A stretch of 64,000 nucleotides of DNA from Pseudomonadota bacterium (GTDB lineage: Bacteria; Pseudomonadota; Gammaproteobacteria; Burkholderiales; Rhodocyclaceae), in assembly GCA_018262095.1 (NCBI GenBank), contig JAGTRW010000014.1:29434-93433 (forward strand), given 5' to 3'. Positions 59,198 through 64,000 of this stretch are shown here, in pieces (the stretch's first letter is position 1; each line of letters begins with the position of its first letter). The translations under genes and the position numbers were made by a program. A model generated the notes under the pieces. It was not told the origin of the DNA. It was given only the letters and a program-made list of their open reading frames with translations, and ran no database searches.

Positions 59198-60730
59198 ATG
59201 AACGATATTCTCACTGCGGCGTCTGCCGTATTCAGCCTTCACGCGCTGCTGATGATTTTCCTCGGCGCTTTCGCTGGCGTGATCATCGGCGCGCTGCCAG
59301 GACTGACCGTCAATATGGGCATCGCGCTGCTGATGCCGCTGACCTTCACTTTCCAAGGAATGACCGGAATTCTGATGCTGCTCGGCGTTTATTGCGGCGC
59401 CATCTACGGCGGCTCGATCACCGCCATCCTGATCAACACACCGGGAACGCCGGCCTCGGCGGCGACCATCCTCGACGGTTATCCGCTGGCGCTCAAAGGC
59501 GAAGCGGGACGCGCGCTCGGCCTGTCGACGATGTCGTCGCTGGTCGGCGGTCTCTTCAGCGCAATCTGTCTGGTGCTGGTTTCGCCGCTGCTGGCCAAAG
59601 TCGCGGTCGGCCTGTCGGCTCCCGAGTATTTCTCGCTCGCCGTGTTCGGCATCAGCATCATCACCAGCGTCTCTTCGCTCTCGATCGTCAAGGGCCTGAT
59701 GGGCGGCGCACTGGGTCTTTTCATCGCCATGATCGGGCTCGACCCGATGACCGCCGGATTCCGCTACACCTTCGATTCGGTCTATCTGATGGGCGGCATT
59801 TCCTTCGTCCCGGTACTGGTCGGCCTGTTCGCTTTCTCGCAGGGCATGGTGAGCATGGAAGACAGCTACCGCGGCGGTGAAAACCGCAAGGTGCAAGTAC
59901 CGATCAAGCGCATCCTGCCGACCTGGCTGGACATGAAACGCGTCTTCCCGACGCAGATGCGCTCGGCGATCATCGGCACCATCATCGGCGCGATTCCGGG
60001 CACCGGCGGCGACATCGCCTCGTACGTCTCATATACGGAGGCCAAGCGCTGGTCGAAGCACCCCGAGGAGTTCGGCCACGGTTCGGTCGAAGGCGTTTCG
60101 GCGCCTGAGGCCGGCGCCAACGCGGTTGCTGGCGGCGCGCTGGTGCCGCTGCTGACGCTGGGCATCCCCGGCGACGGCGCGACGGCGATCATGATGGGCG
60201 CCTTCATGGTGCAAGGGCTTTCGCTCGGCCCGCTGCTGTTTACCGAACACCCGGTCGAAGTCAACACCATCTTCATCGGCCTGTTCGTCGCCAACCTCAT
60301 GATGGCGGCCATCGGTTTCGCCGGACTGCGCTCTTCAGCCAAGATCATGGACGTGCCGCGCCGCATTCTGGTGCCTATCGTGCTGACGCTGTGCGCGGTG
60401 GGGTCCTACTCGGTCAATCACACGATGATCGACGTCTTCGTGACGATGGGCTTCGGCGTTCTCGGCTACATCCTGCTCAAGCTCGATTTCTCGATGTCGC
60501 CGATCGTCATCGGCATCATCCTGGGGCCGATGGCCGAAACCAATCTGCGCCGGACTCTGGTCATGTCGCAAGGCGATTATTCGGTCTTCTTCACACGCCC
60601 GGTTTGCGCGACCTTCCTGGTCATCGCCGTGATGACGCTATTCCTGCCGATCGTCGGCCCCAAGGTCTGGGCCTGGTGGAAGAAGCGCAGCGGTGGCCCG
60701 GCTCTCGTCGAGGCTGAAGGCAAAGAGTAA
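59198..60730 (+). CDS. tctA: tripartite tricarboxylate transporter large membrane protein TctA
   Basis: Large permease of the TTT system, 510 residues with about 11-12 helices. The family blocks GAFAGVIIGALPGLTVNMGIALLMPLTF, YGGSITAILINTPGTPASAATILDGYPLALKGEAGRAL and IPGTGGDIASYVSYTEAKRWSKHPEEFGHGSVEGVSAPEAGANA are all present. It ends the cluster; a hairpin follows. Transport is expected to be driven by an ion gradient, not ATP. Confidence 0.96.
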   Translation: MNDILTAASAVFSLHALLMIFLGAFAGVIIGALPGLTVNMGIALLMPLTFTFQGMTGILMLLGVYCGAIYGGSITAILINTPGTPASAATILDGYPLALKGEAGRALGLSTMSSLVGGLFSAICLVLVSPLLAKVAVGLSAPEYFSLAVFGISIITSVSSLSIVKGLMGGALGLFIAMIGLDPMTAGFRYTFDSVYLMGGISFVPVLVGLFAFSQGMVSMEDSYRGGENRKVQVPIKRILPTWLDMKRVFPTQMRSAIIGTIIGAIPGTGGDIASYVSYTEAKRWSKHPEEFGHGSVEGVSAPEAGANAVAGGALVPLLTLGIPGDGATAIMMGAFMVQGLSLGPLLFTEHPVEVNTIFIGLFVANLMMAAIGFAGLRSSAKIMDVPRRILVPIVLTLCAVGSYSVNHTMIDVFVTMGFGVLGYILLKLDFSMSPIVIGIILGPMAETNLRRTLVMSQGDYSVFFTRPVCATFLVIAVMTLFLPIVGPKVWAWWKKRSGGPALVEAEGKE

Positions 60731-60737
60731 GCAGAGG

Positions 60738-60760
60738 ATGCGGCGCCCGGTGCGCCGCAT
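60738..60760 (+). terminator. hairpin after tctA
   Basis: Arms ATGCGGCGC (60738-60746) and GCGCCGCAT (60752-60760) form a nine-pair stem with a five-base loop eight bases after the stop codon. The following TGCTTTGC is only weakly U-rich, so termination may be partial. Confidence 0.65.
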
Positions 60761-60818
60761 TGCTTTGCTGCGGCCGATTCATTTCGCAGCGCGGTGAAGA
60801 ACGGCTAAAATCCACCGC

Positions 60819-61379
60819 ATGGCCAACGCTGATTACCCGCTGCAACTGCTCTGCCACCCCGCGACACCGGCGCCGATGGTGCGCCTGATCGAAGCGCGAG
60901 CGACGGTCGAGCCCGACGGTAGTCTGTCACTGAACTACCGTTTGTGGGGCGACATCGCGCGCCTGCGCCTGCCGCAATCACCTTCGCCCGAGCGTAGCGA
61001 CAGCCTGTGGCAGCACACCTGTTTCGAGGCTTTCGTCGGAAGCGTTGGCGATACGGCCTACCGCGAATTCAACCTCTCGCCGTCCGGCCAATGGGCGGCG
61101 TATGCATTTACCGGCTATCGTCAACGCGATGAAACGTTTGTGCCGAGCACCTCACCTCAAATCGTAACGCGCTTTTTCGCCGGCCACCTTGAAATGGACG
61201 TCACGCTGCCGCGCCAAACCTTGCCGTCGGCCCCCCGGCTGCAACTGGCGCTCGCCGCCGTCGTCGAGGCCGACGACATCGCCGACGGACGACACAGCTA
61301 CTGGGCGCTGCGCCACCCTGCGGCGCGCCCCGATTTTCACCAGCGCGACGCCTTTACGCTTGAACTGGCAGCAAGCTAA
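60819..61379 (+). CDS. DOMON-like domain protein
   Basis: A 186-residue protein with a predicted beta-sandwich related to DOMON domains, which bind haem or sugars. Characteristic segments are LWGDIARLRLP, LWQHTCFEAFVG, YREFNLSPSGQWAAYAFTGYR and the C-terminal YWALRHPAARPDFH. No signal peptide. It begins a two-gene unit with the DUF1343 gene, which starts 32 bases downstream; I recall the same pair in other betaproteobacteria. Function unknown. Confidence 0.75.
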   Translation: MANADYPLQLLCHPATPAPMVRLIEARATVEPDGSLSLNYRLWGDIARLRLPQSPSPERSDSLWQHTCFEAFVGSVGDTAYREFNLSPSGQWAAYAFTGYRQRDETFVPSTSPQIVTRFFAGHLEMDVTLPRQTLPSAPRLQLALAAVVEADDIADGRHSYWALRHPAARPDFHQRDAFTLELAAS

Positions 61380-61411
61380 ACGCCCGCACGATCCCGTTTG
61401 AAAGATCCTCG

Positions 61412-62623
61412 ATGACCGCCATTTTGTTTGGACTCGACCGGCTGCTCGCCGATCCCGCGCTGCGCGCACCGCTCATCGGCCAGCGCGTCGCGCTGCTCGC
61501 CCATCCGGCGTCGCTGACCGCCGATCTGACGCATGCGCTCGACGCGCTGGCCCAAGTCCCCGAGCTCAAGCTGACCGCCGCGTTCGGCCCGCAGCACGGA
61601 CTGCGCGGCGACAAGCAGGACAATATGGTCGAGTCGCCCGACTTCCTCGATCCGCAACTCGGCATCCCGGTATTCAGCCTCTACGGCGCAGTGCGCCGGC
61701 CGAGCGCGGCGATGATGGAGACCTTCGACGTGCTGCTCATCGACCTGCAGGACTTAGGTTGCCGCATCTACACCTTCATCACCACGCTGCGCTACCTGCT
61801 CGAAGCGGCGGCGCAGCACGGCAAATCGGTCTGGATCCTCGACCGCCCCAACCCGGCCGGCCGGCCAATCGAAGGATTGCTGCTGCGCCCCGGCTGGCAG
61901 AGCTTTGTCGGCGCCGGCGAGCTGCCGATGCGCCATGGCCTCTCGATGGGCGAACTGGCGCGCTGGTTCGTCGCCACGCAGAAGCTCGACGTCGATTGCC
62001 GCGTCATCACCATGAGCGGCTGGTCGCCCGACGCGGCGCCCGGCTACGGCTGGCCGACGGGTGAGCGCAGCTGGGTCAACCCCAGCCCGAACGCGCCCAA
62101 CGTCTCGATGGCGCGCTGCTACGCGGGAACCGTGATGCTTGAGGGCACGACGCTCTCCGAGGGGCGCGGCACCACCCGCCCGCTCGAACTCTTCGGCGCG
62201 CCGGACATCGACGCCAAGGCACTGATCAACGAGATGCACGCGCTCGCGCCGCACTGGCTCGCCGGTTGTCGCCTGCGCGACTGCTGGTTCGAGCCGACCT
62301 TCCACAAGCATGCCGGCCAGCTTTGCCACGGCGTGCAGATCCACGTCGACGATCCGAGCTATCAGCACGCCGCGTTCCGTCCCTGGCGGCTGCAGGCGCT
62401 CGCTTTCAAGGCGCTGCGCGGGATGCAGCCGGACTACCCGCTGTGGCGCGACTTTGCTTACGAGTACGAAAGCGACCGGCTGGCGATCGACCTGATCAAC
62501 GGCGGCCCGCAGCTGCGCGAGTGGGTCGACGATAAAGAGGCATCGCCCGCCGACCTCGATATTTTGGCGCTTGCCGACGAAGCCGCGTGGGCTGCGGCGC
62601 GCCAGGAGTTCCTGCTCTACTGA
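61412..62623 (+). CDS. DUF1343 (NamZ/YbbC-like) protein
   Basis: A 403-residue member of the DUF1343 family, which includes the exo-beta-N-acetylmuramidase NamZ (glycoside hydrolase family 171). Visible family segments: GQRVALLAHPAS, AAFGPQHGLRGDKQDNMVES, IPVFSLYGAVRRPS, LLIDLQDLGCRIYTFITTL and LDRPNPAGRP, with NVSMARCYAGTVMLEGTTLSEGRGTTRPLELFGAP further on. NamZ proteins, as I remember, carry Glu in the GPEHG motif; here it is Gln (Q61). There is no signal peptide, so any action would be on imported muropeptide sugars in the cytoplasm. Confidence 0.85.
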   Translation: MTAILFGLDRLLADPALRAPLIGQRVALLAHPASLTADLTHALDALAQVPELKLTAAFGPQHGLRGDKQDNMVESPDFLDPQLGIPVFSLYGAVRRPSAAMMETFDVLLIDLQDLGCRIYTFITTLRYLLEAAAQHGKSVWILDRPNPAGRPIEGLLLRPGWQSFVGAGELPMRHGLSMGELARWFVATQKLDVDCRVITMSGWSPDAAPGYGWPTGERSWVNPSPNAPNVSMARCYAGTVMLEGTTLSEGRGTTRPLELFGAPDIDAKALINEMHALAPHWLAGCRLRDCWFEPTFHKHAGQLCHGVQIHVDDPSYQHAAFRPWRLQALAFKALRGMQPDYPLWRDFAYEYESDRLAIDLINGGPQLREWVDDKEASPADLDILALADEAAWAAARQEFLLY

Positions 62624-62625
62624 CG

Positions 62626-62664
62626 AAAAAAAACCGACGCAGCGCGAACGCCGGTCGGTTTCTT
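62626..62664. terminator. bidirectional terminator between DUF1343 and thiolase genes
   Basis: Arms AACCGAC (62632-62638) and GTCGGTT (62654-62660) close a 15-base inner region. On the minus strand the stem runs into an eight-base T tract (strong terminator for the thiolase gene); on the plus strand TTTCTTG follows. It serves both convergent genes. Confidence 0.8.
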
Positions 62665-62679
62665 GTGACGCTGTGGCGA

Positions 62680-63861
62680 TCAGAGCCGTTCGAAGATCGC
62701 CGCGATTCCCTGCCCGCCGCCGATGCACATGGTGACCAGCGCGTATTTTCCGCCGGTGCGCTGCAGCTCGTAGATGGCCTTGGTGGCGATGAAGGCGCCC
62801 GAACAACCGACCGGGTGACCAAGCGCGATGGCGCCGCCGTTCGGGTTGGTCTTGGCCGGATCGAGCCCGAGGCCCTTATTGACCGCGATCGCCTGCGCGG
62901 CGAAGGCTTCGTTGGCTTCGATGACGTCCATCTGATCGAGCGACAGGCCGGCCTTCTTGAGCGCCAGCTTGCTCGCCGGGATCGGGCCTTCGCCCATGAT
63001 CTCGTTGGGAACGCCGGCAATGGCGTAGGAGACAAGGCGCGCGATCGGTTTCTGCCCGGCCTTGGCCGCGACGTCGGCTGCCGCGAGAACGAAGAACGCC
63101 GCCGCATCGTTGATCCCCGACGCATTGCCGGCAGTGACCGTGCCGTCCTTCTTGAACGCCGGTTTCATCTTGGCCAGCGTCTCGAGCGTGGTGTTGGCCT
63201 TGACGTGCTCGTCGGTATCGAAGACGACTTCGCCCTTGCGCGTCTTGAGAACGATCGGAACGATCTGCGACTTGAAGCGCCCTTCGGCGATCGCTCGCGC
63301 GGCACGTTGCTGCGACACGAGCGAGAAGGCATCCTGCTCCTCGCGCGAGGTATTCCATTTGGTCGCCAGGTTTTCCGCGGTAATTCCCATGTGGCCGACG
63401 CCGAAGGGATCGGTGAGCACCGCGACCATCATGTCGATCGCCTGCGTATCACCCATCCGCGCACCCGAGCGCAAGGCCGGCAGCATATAGCCGCCGCGCG
63501 ACATCACTTCGACGCCGCCGCCGATCGCGTAGTCGGAATCGCCGAGCATGATGTTCTGCGCCGAACTGACGATCGCCTGCAGACCCGAAGAACACAGGCG
63601 GCTGACCTGCATGGCCACCGAATCCATCGGCAGGCCGGCCTGAATCGACGCGACGCGCGAAACGTAGGCATAGCGCGAATCGGTCGGGATGCAGTTGCCG
63701 ACCGTCACGTATCCGATGAGTTGAGGGTCAACACCGGAACGCGCAATCGACTCCTTCATGACGATCCCGGCCAGTTCCGAGGGTTCCATTCCGGCCAGCG
63801 AACCACCGAAGGTACCGACCGCTGAACGGACCGCGCTTAGAACAACAACATCTCTGCTCAT
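62680..63861 (-). CDS. acetyl-CoA C-acetyltransferase (thiolase)
   Basis: Condenses or cleaves acyl-CoA with acetyl-CoA; in this group used for acetoacetyl-CoA formation (polyhydroxybutyrate synthesis) or for beta-oxidation. I start at ATG 63861 (MSRDVVVLSAVRSAVGTFGG) after a GGAGAG site; 393 residues, standard. Catalytic residues: C90 in RLCSSGLQAI, the histidine in GGAIALGHPVGCSGA, and the second cysteine in TMCIGGGQG. PhaA or BktB type cannot be told apart here, so no symbol is given. Confidence 0.95.
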   Translation of the reverse strand: MSRDVVVLSAVRSAVGTFGGSLAGMEPSELAGIVMKESIARSGVDPQLIGYVTVGNCIPTDSRYAYVSRVASIQAGLPMDSVAMQVSRLCSSGLQAIVSSAQNIMLGDSDYAIGGGVEVMSRGGYMLPALRSGARMGDTQAIDMMVAVLTDPFGVGHMGITAENLATKWNTSREEQDAFSLVSQQRAARAIAEGRFKSQIVPIVLKTRKGEVVFDTDEHVKANTTLETLAKMKPAFKKDGTVTAGNASGINDAAAFFVLAAADVAAKAGQKPIARLVSYAIAGVPNEIMGEGPIPASKLALKKAGLSLDQMDVIEANEAFAAQAIAVNKGLGLDPAKTNPNGGAIALGHPVGCSGAFIATKAIYELQRTGGKYALVTMCIGGGQGIAAIFERL

Positions 63862-63887
63862 GATAATGCTCTCCAAAGTAAGTAATT

Positions 63888-63917
63888 AGAAAAGGGCTGT
63901 GGCCTAGCCTCCAGCCC
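63888..63917 (-). terminator. terminator upstream of the thiolase gene
   Basis: On the minus strand GGGCTG (63917-63912) pairs with CAGCCC (63899-63894) around a 12-base loop, followed by TTTTCTAATT. It lies nine bases after the stop of the partial membrane-protein gene and ends that unit. Confidence 0.7.
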
Positions 63918-63925
63918 GGACGGCG

Positions 63926-64000
63926 CTAGCCGAGAACCGGCGGAACGTAAGGCAGGGTCAGGCCAAGCAGCCAGAGCAGCAGCAGCACGACCGGCGCATG
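63926..64000 (-). CDS. C-terminus of an unidentified membrane protein (partial)
   Basis: A frame enters from the right window edge and stops at TAG 63928-63926. The 24 residues visible, HAPVVLLLLWLLGLTLPYVPPV and LG, form one hydrophobic helix ending in a short tail. This resembles the last helix of secondary transporter permeases (for example TRAP large subunits), but the fragment is too short for a family call. A terminator follows. Confidence 0.5.
   Translation of the reverse strand, partial: HAPVVLLLLWLLGLTLPYVPPVLG

Overview
The window reads as a GC-rich chromosomal segment of a betaproteobacterium, most likely of the Rhodocyclales (Azonexus, Dechloromonas, Propionivibrio or Accumulibacter type). 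This rests on gene order: tpiA-secG-tRNA-Leu-nuoA to nuoN, fur/bamE-dapB-carAB-greA, rlmE-ftsH-folP-glmM, and recN-nadK-hrcA-hemH-grpE-dnaK-dnaJ are recognisable betaproteobacterial blocks. The species assignment is inference. Coding density is high and no gap between genes exceeds 300 bases. I saw no insertion sequence, prophage, CRISPR array or rRNA.

Layout. (1) 1-15.4 kb, minus strand: a complete 13-gene NADH dehydrogenase I operon (nuoA to nuoM, with nuoN cut by the window edge), preceded by tRNA-Leu(GAG), secG and tpiA. (2) 15.5-19.3 kb: a high-affinity phosphate uptake operon, pstSCAB, behind a clear Pho box, with a strong hairpin between pstS and pstC. (3) 19.3-26 kb: glmM, a CYTH-CHAD (inorganic triphosphatase/polyphosphate-binding) protein, folP, ftsH, rlmE, with yhbY divergent. 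(4) 26.4-35.8 kb: a DUF4149 membrane protein, greA, carB, carA (with promoter and probable leader attenuator), a large soluble hybrid histidine kinase, dapB and bamE. (5) 36-42 kb: fur, an HExxH SprA-type protein, recN, nadK, hrcA, hemH. (6) 42-46.2 kb: accessory signalling genes, namely an EF-hand protein, a chemoreceptor with a periplasmic haem-c motif, and a Ser/Thr kinase fused to a cyclic-nucleotide-binding-like domain. (7) 46.3-50.2 kb: grpE, dnaK, dnaJ with a heat-shock-type promoter. (8) 50.2-54.5 kb: a PheC-like periplasmic protein, pepN, tpx. (9) 54.5-60.7 kb: a self-contained catabolic-looking cluster: IclR regulator, Gfo/Idh/MocA oxidoreductase, cytoplasmic sialidase-fold protein and a TctCBA tripartite tricarboxylate transporter. 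(10) 60.8-64 kb: a DOMON-like protein, a DUF1343 (NamZ-like) protein, an acetyl-CoA acetyltransferase and the tail of an unidentified membrane protein.

How it fits together. Most of the window is housekeeping: respiration, protein secretion and folding, phosphate, pyrimidine/arginine, folate, lysine and haem synthesis. The less explained parts are insertions into these conserved blocks (hybrid kinase, CYTH-CHAD protein, kinase-cNMP fusion, haem chemoreceptor) and above all the IclR-oxidoreductase-sialidase-TctCBA cluster. That cluster looks like an uptake and processing route for an acidic sugar-like compound whose identity cannot be read from the sequence. A perfect 7-3-7 palindrome sits just upstream of its first enzyme gene. 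Several regulatory sites can be read directly: the Pho box, a sigma-32-like grpE promoter, and two promoters whose -10 box is enclosed by a perfect GC-rich inverted repeat.
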